A stretch of 64,000 nt of DNA. Source: M55B177 sp034722275. GTDB lineage: Bacteria; Chloroflexota; Dehalococcoidia; GIF9; AB-539-J10. Below, in pieces: positions 8,538 to 18,009 of the stretch. The notes beneath the pieces were generated by a model. The model did no database searches. It saw nothing but the letters and a program-made list of their open reading frames with translations, and had not been told where the DNA came from. The first letter of the stretch is position 1, and every line of letters begins with the position of its first letter. Both the position numbers and the translations under genes were made by a program. The DNA lies in contig JAYENW010000012.1 in NCBI GenBank assembly GCA_034722275.1, forward strand, positions 1 through 64,000, given 5' to 3'.

Positions 8538-11384
8538 ATGCCAGATACAATACTCATCAAGGGCGCCCGGGAGCACAATCTCAAAAATATAGATGTTGCC
8601 CTTCCCAAGAACAAGCTGGTAGTCATTACGGGCATTTCCGGTTCCGGTAAAAGCTCGCTGGCTTTTGATACCATCTATGCTGAAGGACAGCGCAGGTATG
8701 TAGAATCTCTTTCCGCCTATGCCCGTCAGTTTCTGGGACGAATGGAGAAGCCCGATGTTGATTACATTGAAGGGCTGAGCCCGGCTATCTCCATTGACCA
8801 GAAAAGCCCCTCACACAACCCACGCTCCATAGTGGGCACGATGACGGAAACATACGACTATCTGCGCCTTCTCTTTGCTCGCATTGGACATCCACACTGC
8901 CCCAGGTGTGGACGTGCCATCTCCCGCCAGACGGTGCAGCAGATAGTAGATGCTGTCCAGGATATACCTCAGGGGAGCCGCATCATGATTCTGGCGCCGC
9001 TGATCAAGGACCGTAAGGGCGAGCATCAGGTGATATTACAGGACCTCAGAAAAGCAGGTTTTGTCAGGGTTCGGGTTGACGGCAAAATCCACGACCTCTC
9101 TGAGGAGCTTCAGCTCGATAAAAATAAGAAACACATCATTGAAGTGATTGTTGACCGCCTGCAGATAGAGAAGGATGAAAACGCCACCCGACTCGCCGAT
9201 TCCATTGAGACAGCATTGAAGCTGGGAGCAGGAGCAGTGCTCATTTCCATCATAGGTGGAGAAGAGCTGCTTTTCTCAGAGCACTTTGCCTGTGTTTATT
9301 GCGGCATCAGCCTGGGAGAAATCGAGCCCAGGAACTTCAGCTTCAACAGCCCTCACGGAGCCTGTCCTGCCTGCACCGGACTGGGATTCAAGCTGGAGAT
9401 AGACCTTAATCTTGTCATTCCTGACAAAAACCTCAGCCTGGAAGAAGGCGCCATCCATCCCTGGGCGAGAAATGGCATCATGAGCACCTGGTACAGCAGC
9501 ATGCTCGAATCTCTGAGCCAGCGCTATGGTTTCTCCCTCTCCACGCCAATCAAGGAGATGGACAAATCCCACCTGAATTTGATTCTCTATGGTGATGACG
9601 GAGGTTTAGTTCCTGTAACTTATAAGGGGCACCACGGCAGACTGCGCCACTACTACACCAAGTTCGAGGGAGTCATACCCAACCTGGAGCGGCGCTACCG
9701 GGAAACCGAATCCAATGCCGCCAGAGACTATATCGACAGGTACATGTCCTCACGCCCTTGTCCGGCATGCCAGGGAAAGAGGCTGAAACCGGAATCACTG
9801 GCGGTGACCATCGAAGGCAAGAACATCATGGATGTCACCGCTATGTCTGTCAGCCAGGCTCTGGGCTGGATGAAAGAACTGAGCAGCCATATCAGCCTTC
9901 GAGAGCGCGCCATAGCTGGTCAAATCATTAAAGAAATTCAGGCTCGACTGGGCTTCTTGAAAAGCATCGGCCTGAGCTATCTGACCCTGGAGCGTCCTTC
10001 GGCAACGCTCTCCAGTGGTGAGGCACAGAGAATTCATCTGGCTACTCAAATTGGCAGCGGGCTCAGCGGCGTGCTTTATATCTGTGATGAGCCTACAGTG
10101 GGCCTGCACTCTGCTGACAGCTCCCGTCTCATAACTACATTGAACCAGCTCAGAGATTTAGGCAATACCGTGATTGTTGTTGAGCACGACGAAGCCATGA
10201 TGAGGGCTGCTGATTACATCATCGATATGGGTCCCGGGGCAGGCAAAAATGGCGGGGCTATTGTAGCCACAGGAACGCTGCCAGACATCATGAGTTGCCC
10301 CAAATCAATAACGGGGCAATACCTGAGCGGAAGCAGGCAAATTCCCATGCCGCGGGAGCGCCGCCCCGGCTCAGGAAAAGAGCTAGTAGTCGAAGGAGCC
10401 AGAGAGAATAATCTAAAGAATATCAATGTTCACATTCCTCTGGGCCGCTTGGTATGCATCACGGGCGTTTCCGGCAGTGGCAAAAGTTCTCTCATCAATG
10501 AAGTTCTCTACAAGAATCTAGCTCGAATTTTCTATCGCAGCAGGGAAAGACCCGGCAAGTGCGATGACGTCACCGGCACAGAGCATATTGACAAGGTAAT
10601 CAATATTGACCAATCACCCATCGGCCGCACGCCACGCAGCAACCCGGCTACCTACACCAGTTTGTTCACCCCCATAAGGCAACTTTTCACCGCAGTTCCC
10701 GAAGCCAGGATGCGCGGCTACCAGCCAGGGAGGTTTTCCTTCAATGTCAAAGGAGGACGCTGTGAAGCCTGTCAGGGCGCCGGCTATGTCCAGATAGAGA
10801 TGCAATTTCTGCCTGATGTCACCGTCCCCTGCGAGCTATGTAAAGGGAAAAGGTATAACCGGGAAGCTCTGGAGATTCACTTCAAAGGGAAAAATATCGC
10901 CGAAATCCTCGATATGACCGTGGAGGAAGCCCTGTCCTTTTTTGAACACTTCCCTCAAGTCAAAAGGAGGCTGCAAACGCTGAGAGATGTCGGACTGGGG
11001 TATATCTGCCTGGGGCAGCCAGCGCCCACGCTTTCCGGAGGTGAGGCACAGAGGGTGAAGCTGGCTGCCGAGCTTTCCCGCCGCTCTACCGGCAGGACGC
11101 TCTATATACTGGATGAGCCCACTACAGGCCTTTCTTTCCCTGATATCGCCTCGCTGCTGGAGGTGCTGCAGCGCCTGGTGAACTATGGCAACACGGTAAT
11201 CGTTATTGAACACCACCTGGATGTCATCAAAAACGCAGATTGGGTTATTGACCTTGGCCCCGGGGCGGGTGATGAGGGGGGCTATATTATGGCCACCGGA
11301 ACGCCTGAGGAGATAGCTCAGGAAAAATCCTCGATAACCGGACGCTACCTGAAAGGCGTGCTTCAGAGAAGCCGCAGCAGTTGA
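8538..11384 (+). CDS. uvrA: UvrABC excinuclease subunit A
   Basis: A 948-residue UvrA, the damage-recognition ATPase of nucleotide excision repair. It has two ABC ATPase halves: Walker A GISGSGKSS near residue 32 and GVSGSGKSS near 642; signatures LSSGEAQ (the first, Ser in place of the usual Gly) and LSGGEAQ; and Walker B CDEPTVGLH and LDEPTTGL. Zinc sites are CPRCGR, CVYC...CPAC and CEAC...CELC. Full length for the family. A TACAAT -10 at 8523-8528 would start RNA within a few bases of the ATG, so the message may be nearly leaderless; no ribosome binding site is visible. uvrB and uvrC are not in the window. Confidence 0.97.
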   Translation: MPDTILIKGAREHNLKNIDVALPKNKLVVITGISGSGKSSLAFDTIYAEGQRRYVESLSAYARQFLGRMEKPDVDYIEGLSPAISIDQKSPSHNPRSIVGTMTETYDYLRLLFARIGHPHCPRCGRAISRQTVQQIVDAVQDIPQGSRIMILAPLIKDRKGEHQVILQDLRKAGFVRVRVDGKIHDLSEELQLDKNKKHIIEVIVDRLQIEKDENATRLADSIETALKLGAGAVLISIIGGEELLFSEHFACVYCGISLGEIEPRNFSFNSPHGACPACTGLGFKLEIDLNLVIPDKNLSLEEGAIHPWARNGIMSTWYSSMLESLSQRYGFSLSTPIKEMDKSHLNLILYGDDGGLVPVTYKGHHGRLRHYYTKFEGVIPNLERRYRETESNAARDYIDRYMSSRPCPACQGKRLKPESLAVTIEGKNIMDVTAMSVSQALGWMKELSSHISLRERAIAGQIIKEIQARLGFLKSIGLSYLTLERPSATLSSGEAQRIHLATQIGSGLSGVLYICDEPTVGLHSADSSRLITTLNQLRDLGNTVIVVEHDEAMMRAADYIIDMGPGAGKNGGAIVATGTLPDIMSCPKSITGQYLSGSRQIPMPRERRPGSGKELVVEGARENNLKNINVHIPLGRLVCITGVSGSGKSSLINEVLYKNLARIFYRSRERPGKCDDVTGTEHIDKVINIDQSPIGRTPRSNPATYTSLFTPIRQLFTAVPEARMRGYQPGRFSFNVKGGRCEACQGAGYVQIEMQFLPDVTVPCELCKGKRYNREALEIHFKGKNIAEILDMTVEEALSFFEHFPQVKRRLQTLRDVGLGYICLGQPAPTLSGGEAQRVKLAAELSRRSTGRTLYILDEPTTGLSFPDIASLLEVLQRLVNYGNTVIVIEHHLDVIKNADWVIDLGPGAGDEGGYIMATGTPEEIAQEKSSITGRYLKGVLQRSRSS

Positions 11385-11427
11385 TACTTTAACAGGTCGG
11401 AGACAAGCCCCGCTTTTCGCCCTGTGC

Positions 11428-11688
11428 CTATGGATTTGTCAGGCATTCGTCATGGTTATCAACATTGCGCATGATGAAGGTGTCTCTTCTTCTCTCAAAG
11501 GTCATACGGTACTTGCTATTGACACGGGCTTCGAAAACTCCAGGAGCACTCTGGACAGGACGACTGCGAAGTCCCGGATGCCGAAAATCTGCATCGAGAA
11601 AACAGAGTGCTTTGTCCACTTTCCGCTGCGTTGCCCTGGGCAATTGAGCGTACTGCCTCACAAAACGCGCCGTAAGCTCGATAGGCAT
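11428..11688 (-). CDS. RelE/ParE-fold toxin of a type II toxin-antitoxin pair
   Basis: An 86-residue small basic protein with the RelE/ParE layout: N-terminal helices (ELTARFVRQYAQLPRATQRKVDKAL), then strands ending in SKYRMTFERRRDTFIMRNVDNHDE. The closest general type is the YafQ/RelE mRNA interferase group, but the family also contains gyrase poisons, so the target is not assigned. Its ATG overlaps the antitoxin stop by one base (TAATG), implying translational coupling. No mobile element adjoins it. Confidence 0.8.
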   Translation of the reverse strand: MPIELTARFVRQYAQLPRATQRKVDKALCFLDADFRHPGLRSRPVQSAPGVFEARVNSKYRMTFERRRDTFIMRNVDNHDECLTNP

Positions 11689-11993
11689 TATTTCTCAGCA
11701 CTTGAAGTGTCCCTGGAGCTTTGATGAAGGAATTCTATAGCTTCCCCAGCATTATCAAAGTGATGGAGACCGCCAGCATTGATATCTTCCTGGGCCTCTT
11801 TTTCTCCATGTTGCCAGCGCTCACTCCAGAACCATGCCTGTTCTCTATCTATCAGTTTTTTTGCTCTGAGCACAATCTCGCCATTGCGCACCTGGATATC
11901 AAGAAAATCACCTTCCTCGATACCCAATTCCCGACGCACAGATAGAGGCAGGGTAAGCTGGGCTTTCTTCCGTATTTGAATCATTTCTGACAT
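11688..11993 (-). CDS. AbrB/SpoVT-type antitoxin
   Basis: A 101-residue protein whose first 45 residues form a swapped-hairpin AbrB DNA-binding domain (IQIRKKAQLTLPLSVRRELG, then EEGDFLDIQVRNGEIVL). The C-terminal half is acidic and helical and would wrap the toxin. It is first in the pair, overlapping the toxin start by one base. It probably represses its own promoter; I could not pick out an operator with confidence. Confidence 0.82.
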   Translation of the reverse strand: MSEMIQIRKKAQLTLPLSVRRELGIEEGDFLDIQVRNGEIVLRAKKLIDREQAWFWSERWQHGEKEAQEDINAGGLHHFDNAGEAIEFLHQSSRDTSSAEK

Positions 11994-12151
11994 GGCTCAA
12001 CTCCTACATTCTGACATTCCAACTATCTTGCCGAAGACTAGCATCATAAGTGAGCATCTGTCAACTTTTATCCCGCCTGGTCTATTGGTGAGAAATCGGC
12101 GGAGAGTGTATAATGGCAGTTAATCTATCCTGAAACAGGAAAAGTATGCAG

Positions 12152-12172
12152 GGTCGGGGCTTGTCCCCGACC
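12152..12172. repeat. Dispersed hairpin repeat upstream of HD gene
   Basis: GGTCGGGG-cttgt-CCCCGACC, an 8-bp perfect stem, ends 16 bases before the start codon of the HD-domain gene. It is the same type as 6049-6067, and a decayed copy (GGTCGGAGACAAGCCCCGC) lies near 11395. In this position it would form in the 5' leader. Confidence 0.65.
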
Positions 12173-12188
12173 GAGAGATACAAAGGAT

Positions 12189-12731
12189 ATGAACCGAAAA
12201 GAAGCGCTCAGCTCTATTAAAACTAATGTGGAGAATGAAAACCTGATACAGCACATGCTGGCTACCGAGGCTATCATGCGTGCTCTGGCCAGGAAGTTAG
12301 GTGAAGACGAAGACGAATGGGGGCTTACCGGCCTGTTCCACGACATGGATATCGAGCTTGTTCAGGAGGATATCAACAGCCACAGCAAACTGGGAGCAGA
12401 CATAGCCAGAGAGCTGGGAGCCAGCGAGGCTATGGCCCACGCTATCTTATGCCACAACGAAGTACACGGCGTTCCCAGGGAAACAAAATTAGATAAGGCG
12501 CTTTTTTGTGCTGATTCTCTGAGTGAATTTATCACCGCTGCTGCCCTGGGCCATCCGAATAAACTGAAAGGCCTCACAGCCAAATCAGTGTTGAAGCGCT
12601 TCAAGGAGAAAAGATTTGCCGCCGAAATCAACAGAGAGCAGGTGGCCGGCTGCCAGGAGCTGGGGCTGCAACTGGGAGAATTCATCACACTGGGACTTGA
12701 AGCGATGAAAGGCACGGCTTCAAAGCCATAG
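12189..12731 (+). CDS. HD-domain phosphohydrolase
   Basis: A 180-residue soluble HD-superfamily protein. The metal-binding HD pair is at residues 51-52 (LFHDMD), with H at about 22 and the later ILCHNEVHG and CADSLSEF segments as further ligands. Members of this subgroup hydrolyse phosphate esters of nucleotides, but the substrate here is unknown. A short AAAGGA lies just before the ATG. A TATAAT-like sequence near 12108 and a hairpin repeat lie upstream. It stands alone, 172 bases before the HTH gene. Confidence 0.8.
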   Translation: MNRKEALSSIKTNVENENLIQHMLATEAIMRALARKLGEDEDEWGLTGLFHDMDIELVQEDINSHSKLGADIARELGASEAMAHAILCHNEVHGVPRETKLDKALFCADSLSEFITAAALGHPNKLKGLTAKSVLKRFKEKRFAAEINREQVAGCQELGLQLGEFITLGLEAMKGTASKP

Positions 12732-12794
12732 TTATCAACGAAGACCAAAGCAGCCTCTATATTTCAGTCTGCTATTGCGCCAGGAACTCTGATA

Positions 12795-12834
12795 CAGGAC
12801 TAAATTCCTATCATTTCCAGGACTAAATTCCTAT
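12795..12834. promoter_or_regulatory. Two 17-bp direct repeats upstream of the HTH gene
   Basis: CAGGACTAAATTCCTAT occurs twice, at 12795-12811 and 12818-12834, with a 23-base period. Each copy contains the imperfect inverted half-sites AGGA and TCCT. They lie 70-110 bases before the HTH gene and could be its binding sites. Confidence 0.45.
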
Positions 12835-12903
12835 AGCATTTTCCCAGGAAGAGCTATATACTGATAGTTACTGATGCTATTCAATGATATACAAAGGTAA
12901 ATA

Positions 12904-13128
12904 ATGGACAGGAAAAGTAATGGAAACAACTTGTCTCAAAGAATGTTGACGGTAAAGGAAGTTGCCTCCTTTCTCAATGTTCATCCCAACACAGTCAGGC
13001 GCTGGGAAAGAAAAGGGCTGCTGACTTCATATAAACTGGGACCTCGCTACAGCATAAGGTTCAAGCAGGAGGATATTCTCGATTTCCTGGACAATTCCAA
13101 AATCGGAGCGCATACACAGCATGGCTGA
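12904..13128 (+). CDS. MerR/excisionase-type helix-turn-helix protein
   Basis: A 74-residue protein that is almost entirely one winged helix-turn-helix of the excisionase/MerR type: MLTVKEVASFLNVHPNTVRRWERKG, followed by a wing (SYKLGPRYSIRFKQEDILDFL). It starts after AAAGGT. It lies 8 bases before the REC-PAS-HD-GYP gene and is probably the first gene of that operon, where it may act as its DNA-binding regulator. There is no integrase nearby, so an excision role is unlikely. Confidence 0.82.
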   Translation: MDRKSNGNNLSQRMLTVKEVASFLNVHPNTVRRWERKGLLTSYKLGPRYSIRFKQEDILDFLDNSKIGAHTQHG

Positions 13129-13136
13129 ATGAAAGA

Positions 13137-15817
13137 GTGAAAATGAAGCCAAAAAGAATACTGCTAGTTGAAGATGAGAGAATAGTTGCCGAAGATATAC
13201 GGTTGACTCTGGAGAGCCTGGGATATGCCGTTTCCGCTGTAGTTTCTTCCGCGGAGGAAGCGGTTGCACATGCCGCGAAGGATAAGCCAGATTTAGTCTT
13301 GATGGACATTATGTTACAAGGAAAGATGAATGGCATCGAAGCTGCGGACCAGATACACTCCCGTTATGGCATTCCCATAGTATATCTCACCGCTTATGTC
13401 GATGAGGAAATTCTGCAGCGCTCCAAAATAACAGAGCCTTACGGCTATATCATCAAGCCATTCCAGGAGAAGGAATTACACTCCGCTGTAGAAATGGCTC
13501 TTTACAAAAGCGAGGCAGAAAAGGCACTGCAAGCATCCGAAGAGAAATACCGTGTGCTCTTCGAGAGTTCTCCATTTCTCCTGGCTCAGCATGATAAAGA
13601 TGGGAGGTTCTTACTTCCAAATCCTGCCATGGCGAAAGCTGTAGGCTTCCCCAGAGAAAAGTTAGCTGGCAGGAAAATATCTGAAGTATTTCCCGAAGAG
13701 GTCGCACAGCCCCGAATGAAACGCATAAGAAAGGCTCTGGACGAGTGGCAAACTCAGGTCTTCGAAGATGAAGCGGGGGGAAGACATTTCCATAACATAT
13801 TTGTTCCCCTCAGGATTCCAGGCAAAGAAGATACCATCCAGGTAATCGCTCAGGACATCACCCGGCAGAAGAAGATGGAGCAGGAAATAGCAATCCAGCG
13901 AGCACACCTTAGCTCTATCTTTGAGTACTCACGAGAAGGTATGGTAACTCTTGGCAAGGGCGATACCATCCTGGAGGCAAATAAAGGATTCCAGGATATC
14001 TATGGATACACGATTGAAGAAATCAGGGGGAAGCGGCTGGATGACCTCATAGTTCCGGAAAGATTTAAGGAGGAGGGCAAAACCCTTGACCAGAGAGCTC
14101 TGGCTCGTTTTGCCACATACGAGACAATCAGGAAAAGAAAGGATGGCACAGAAATAAATGTCTCCCTCTCTGCCGGCCCAATAAAAGTCGCTGGCGAAAC
14201 TACAGGGCTTTTCGTAATCTTTCGTGANNNNNNNNNNNNNNNNNNNNNNNNNNNNNNNNNNNNNNNNNNNNNNNNNNNNNNNNNNNNNNNNNNNNNNNNN
14301 NNNNNNNNNNNNNNNNNNNNNNNNNNNTGGCTCGTTTTGCCACATACGAGACAATCAGGAAAAGAAAGGATGGCACAGAAATAAATGTCTCCCTCTCTGC
14401 CGGCCCAATAAAAGTCGCTGGCGAAACTACAGGGCTTTTCGTAATCTTTCGTGATATCACCGAGCGCAAGCAAGCAGAAGAGGAACTGAAGGAATCTGAA
14501 AAACGTTTCCAAGATGTTGTAGCCAATACGGGTGATTGGATTTGGCAAGTGGATAGCGAGGGCCGATATACCTATAGCAGCCCGGCAATCAGCCAGATAC
14601 TGGGCTACACCGCCGAAGAAATGCGGGGAAAGACCTTTTACGACTTTTTCCATCCAGATGACCGCGAGCAGTTGAAAATTGCCGCATTTAAGACCTTCAG
14701 TAAAAAGGAGCCATTTATTGGTCTTGTCAATCGAAATGTTCACAAAGATGGTCATACCGTTATTTTGGAGACGAGTGGTGTACCCATAATCAGCTCTGAT
14801 GAGCAGCTCCTTGGATACCGGGGTGTCGACCGCGACATCACCGAGCGCAGGAAAGCGGAAGAGCACCTGAAGGAATCTGAAGAGAGATACCGTGTGCTGT
14901 TCGAAAACTCTCCACTTAATCTCACTCAGCATGATAGAGAGGGGAGATTTCTGCTTCCAAATCCGGCGATGGCAGAGTTTGTCGGCATTCCCCTGGAAAA
15001 GTTAGCTGGCAGGAAAATGACTGAACTTTTTCCTGAAGAGCTTGTACAGCAGCGCCTGGAATATATACGAAAAACTTTAGATGAGTGGCAAATACAGGTC
15101 TTCGAGGACCAAAGAGAGGGAAGACAATTTCAGGTTATCTATGCCCCCCTCAGGATTCCAGGCAAAGAAGACACCGTCCAGGTAATCGCTCAAGATATCA
15201 CCAAGGTGAAGAAAGCAGAAGAAGAACTGGAGCAGGCTTTTGTCAGCCTTGCGGAGACTGTCTCCAGGGCGATGGCAGCTCGTGACCCCTACACCGTAGA
15301 GCATCAGCACAGGGTAGCTGAGTTGGCCTGCCTTGTAGGTGAGAAAATGGGATTGGAAAAACATAGACTCCTGGGGCTTTACATTGGCGGGTTGCTCCAT
15401 GATATCGGCAAGGTTTCCATTCCAGAGGGCATACTCACAAAGCCAGGCAAGTTAGTGGGTGAGGAATGGGCCTTAATCCGTGCCCACACCAGACAAGGCA
15501 GTGAAATATTGAACGGCGCCACTTTCCCCTGGCCAATCATTGAAATGACGCTGCATCACCATGAGCGGCTGGATGGCTCAGGCTATCCCGATGGCATCAG
15601 CGGCGACGAGCTGAGTCCGGAAGTTCGCATTCTCGGCGTGTGTGATGTGGTGGAAGCCATGAGCTCTACCCGCCCTTATCGCCCTGCAAGAAGCAAAGAA
15701 GAGGTCCTGGAGGAGCTCAGAAATGGCAGAGGAACGAAATACGATGCTGGTGTGGTGGATATCATATTACAAATAATTGAAAATGGAGAATTTGAGTTCG
15801 AAGAGGAAGCAAAATGA
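13137..15817 (+). CDS. Response regulator with four PAS domains and HD-GYP output, interrupted by assembly gap
   Basis: A large signalling protein predicted to hydrolyse cyclic di-GMP. Receiver domain at residues 2-120 (phospho-acceptor Asp in LVLMDIML), then PAS domains: EKYRVLFESSPFLL, FEYSREGMVTL, RFQDVVANTGDWIW and ERYRVLFENSPLNL. An HD-GYP domain closes it, with LLHDIGK, the signature HHERLDGSGYPDG, and NGRGTKYD. PAS1 and PAS4 are recent-looking duplicates. A 100-N gap (14228-14327) sits in PAS2 and is bordered by identical 127-base copies; merging them gives an uninterrupted 817-residue frame. The downstream part on its own (ATG 14549) should not be read as a separate gene. It overlaps the next gene by ATGA. 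Confidence 0.85.
14228..14327. other. Assembly gap of 100 N
   Basis: One hundred N bases. Bases 14101-14227 and 14328-14454 are identical over 127 bases, so the two contigs almost certainly overlap and no sequence is missing. Confidence 0.95.
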
Positions 15818-16893
15818 AACGAGATAAAACGAAAGAACAATCCACTGAAGAGCCAGGGTTATTACACAGGGAAATTACCGCCCCAGGTCAAGAAAAGGCC
15901 AGGAGCAAGCAAACAGAGAAGACACCATTGCAGAGCGAAGAATTCAGTTCCATTCTCCTGAACAGTTACCCCAATCCTATACTGGTCATCAATCCAGATG
16001 CTTCAATAAGATATGTGAATCCAGCTCTGAAAGAGCTAACCGGCTTCAGTTCTGGAGAACTTGTCGGCGCGAAGCCCCCATATCCCTGGTGGACAGAAGA
16101 AACGCTGCTCAAGACCACGGAGGATCTCAAGGAAGCTATGCACAGGGGATCGCAGAAACTTGAAGAGCTTTTTCAAAAGAAAAATGGGGAGCGATTCTGG
16201 GTCGAGATAACTGCTACGCCTGTAGTGCACAGTGGAGAGTTCAAGTATCACCTGGCAAGCTGGATGGACATCACCGAGCGTAAGAAGGCAGAAGAGCAGC
16301 TTAAGCATTTCTTTACTGACCTGTCGGAAACCGTTTCGCGGGCGATGGAGCTCCGAGACCCTTATACTGCCCATCATGAACGCAGAGTAGCCATTTTAAC
16401 CCGCCTTGTCGCTGCCAGGATGGGACTGGATGAGGAGAGGCTCCGCTGGATATATATCGGCGCCCTTCTCCACGACATCGGCAAGATCTCCATACCTGAA
16501 TCTATCCTCAGCAAGACAGGCAAGCTAAGCAATGAGGAATGGGCTCTGGTTCGTCTGCATTCTAAGCAAGGCTATGAAATATTGAAGGACTCCGACCTTC
16601 CCTGGCCAGTAGCCGAGATGGCATTACATCACCACGAGCTTCTCGATGGCTCGGGGTACCCCGATGGCCTGAGTGGCAATGAACTGAGTCTGGAAGTTCG
16701 CATCCTCTCTGTCTGCAATATAGTAGAGGCCATGGGTTCTCAGCGCCCCTATAAGGCAGCAAAAAACAAAGACCAGATCATGCAGGAAATCAAGAGCGGC
16801 AGAGGAACAAAGTATGATGCCGCTGTAGTAGATATCATAACAGAGATAATCGAAAAGGGAGAATTCGAACCGCAACAAAAGCGGCCCGGCTAA
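15814..16893 (+). CDS. PAS domain HD-GYP phosphodiesterase
   Basis: A 359-residue soluble protein. A charged N-terminal tail of about 45 residues leads to one PAS domain (ILLNSYPNPILVINPDASIR to WMDITERKKAEEQL) and a C-terminal HD-GYP domain with LLHDIGKISIP, HHHELLDGSGYPDG and SGRGTKYDAAVVDI. It should degrade cyclic di-GMP. The HD-GYP half is close to that of the preceding gene, so the two are tandem paralogues. The start overlaps the previous stop (ATGA) and the stop is 11 bases before pilT, so all are probably co-transcribed. Confidence 0.93.
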   Translation: MKRDKTKEQSTEEPGLLHREITAPGQEKARSKQTEKTPLQSEEFSSILLNSYPNPILVINPDASIRYVNPALKELTGFSSGELVGAKPPYPWWTEETLLKTTEDLKEAMHRGSQKLEELFQKKNGERFWVEITATPVVHSGEFKYHLASWMDITERKKAEEQLKHFFTDLSETVSRAMELRDPYTAHHERRVAILTRLVAARMGLDEERLRWIYIGALLHDIGKISIPESILSKTGKLSNEEWALVRLHSKQGYEILKDSDLPWPVAEMALHHHELLDGSGYPDGLSGNELSLEVRILSVCNIVEAMGSQRPYKAAKNKDQIMQEIKSGRGTKYDAAVVDIITEIIEKGEFEPQQKRPG

Positions 16894-16904
16894 GGATTTC
16901 AGGT

Positions 16905-17978
16905 ATGCAGGTAAATGAGCTTCTCCATTTAATGGTAGATAAAGGCGCCTCAGATTTACATTTGAGGGTCCCCAGTCCACCGGTGCTGCGCATTGATGGT
17001 ACGCTGGTACCACAGGAAGATTTGCCACCACTTACACCCCAGGACATAGAAGAGGCGTTCCAGAGTATTACTAATGAAAGTCAACGGGAGGCTTTTAATC
17101 GAGAACTGGAGCTGGATTTAGCCTATAGCATAGCTGGTTTAGCTCGATTCCGGGTTAGCGTGATGCGGCAAAGGGGAACAACGAGCATCGCCTTCCGCCA
17201 GGTGTCATTCGATATTCCAACTATTGACGAACTTGGCTTACCCCAGATCTGCAAGACACTGGCTCTCAAGCCAAGGGGGCTTATTCTGGTTACTGGACCT
17301 ACAGGGAGTGGCAAGAGCACTACCCTGGCAGCTATGATTGACTACCTCAATGAGAATGAAAAGAGAAATATCATCACTATCGAAGACCCTATCGAATATC
17401 TGTACCACAATAAAAAATGTCTTATCGCACAGCGTGACCTGGGTGATGATACCAGGTCTTTTAACAATGCCTTAGTACACGCTCTCCGCCATGACCCGGA
17501 TGTCATTCTCGTGGGCGAGATGCGCGACCTTGATACTATCAGCACTGCCATCACCGCAGCCGAAACAGGACATTTAGTGCTGGGGACCCTGCATACCGTT
17601 GATGCTGTTCAGACTATCGACCGTGTGATTGATGTCTTCAGCCCTGAGCACCAACACCAGATTAGATTACAGCTAGCTCAGGTACTGGAAGCGGTGCTAT
17701 CACAGACTCTGCTGCCACGAGCTGAAGGCAAAGGAAGAATAGCAGCTTTTGAGATCCTGGTTGCTACCCCTGCTGTCAGGAATTTGATTCGTACAAGCAA
17801 AACCTATGAGCTGCCCACTGTCATACAGCTCGGTGCTAAAGACGGCATGCAGAGTTTGAACCAGGCATTAGCTCATCTGGTGACAAGCTGCACAGTAACC
17901 GCTGAAGAAGCCCTCCTGAAAAGCAGCACGCCCGAGCAGCTTAAAAAGTTGATCCCGGGCAAGGTATCGGCTCGATGA
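16905..17978 (+). CDS. pilT: Type IV pilus retraction ATPase PilT
   Basis: A 357-residue hexameric ATPase that powers pilus disassembly at the inner membrane. It opens with the PilT N-terminal domain (LLHLMVDKGASDLHL), has Walker A GPTGSGKS at 131-138, the Asp box IITIEDPIEYL, Walker B DPDVILVGEMRD and the His box GHLVLGTLHT. The C-terminal VRNLIRTSKTYELP corresponds to the AIRNLIRE motif that marks PilT rather than PilB. No other pilus genes adjoin it; instead it follows two HD-GYP genes, which suggests cyclic di-GMP turnover is tied to pilus retraction. Confidence 0.95.
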   Translation: MQVNELLHLMVDKGASDLHLRVPSPPVLRIDGTLVPQEDLPPLTPQDIEEAFQSITNESQREAFNRELELDLAYSIAGLARFRVSVMRQRGTTSIAFRQVSFDIPTIDELGLPQICKTLALKPRGLILVTGPTGSGKSTTLAAMIDYLNENEKRNIITIEDPIEYLYHNKKCLIAQRDLGDDTRSFNNALVHALRHDPDVILVGEMRDLDTISTAITAAETGHLVLGTLHTVDAVQTIDRVIDVFSPEHQHQIRLQLAQVLEAVLSQTLLPRAEGKGRIAAFEILVATPAVRNLIRTSKTYELPTVIQLGAKDGMQSLNQALAHLVTSCTVTAEEALLKSSTPEQLKKLIPGKVSAR

Positions 17979-18009
17979 AGGCTTCTCGAAACGCCATGAC
18001 GGCGTCTGA

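Noticed and set aside
12904..13128. Excisionase of an integrated element
   Set aside because: The HTH fold matches, but no integrase, att-like repeats or phage genes are near; its place in a signalling operon fits a transcription regulator better.
14101..14454. A real tandem duplication of 127 bases in the PAS2 region
   Set aside because: The copies are identical, flank an artificial gap, match a common k-mer length, and merging them restores the frame exactly; an assembly overlap explains it better.
13512..15240. Repeat array or CRISPR from recurring sequence (for example CAGGCAAAGAAGA... twice)
   Set aside because: The similarity comes from duplicated PAS1 and PAS4 domains within one coding frame; spacing and divergence do not fit a CRISPR.
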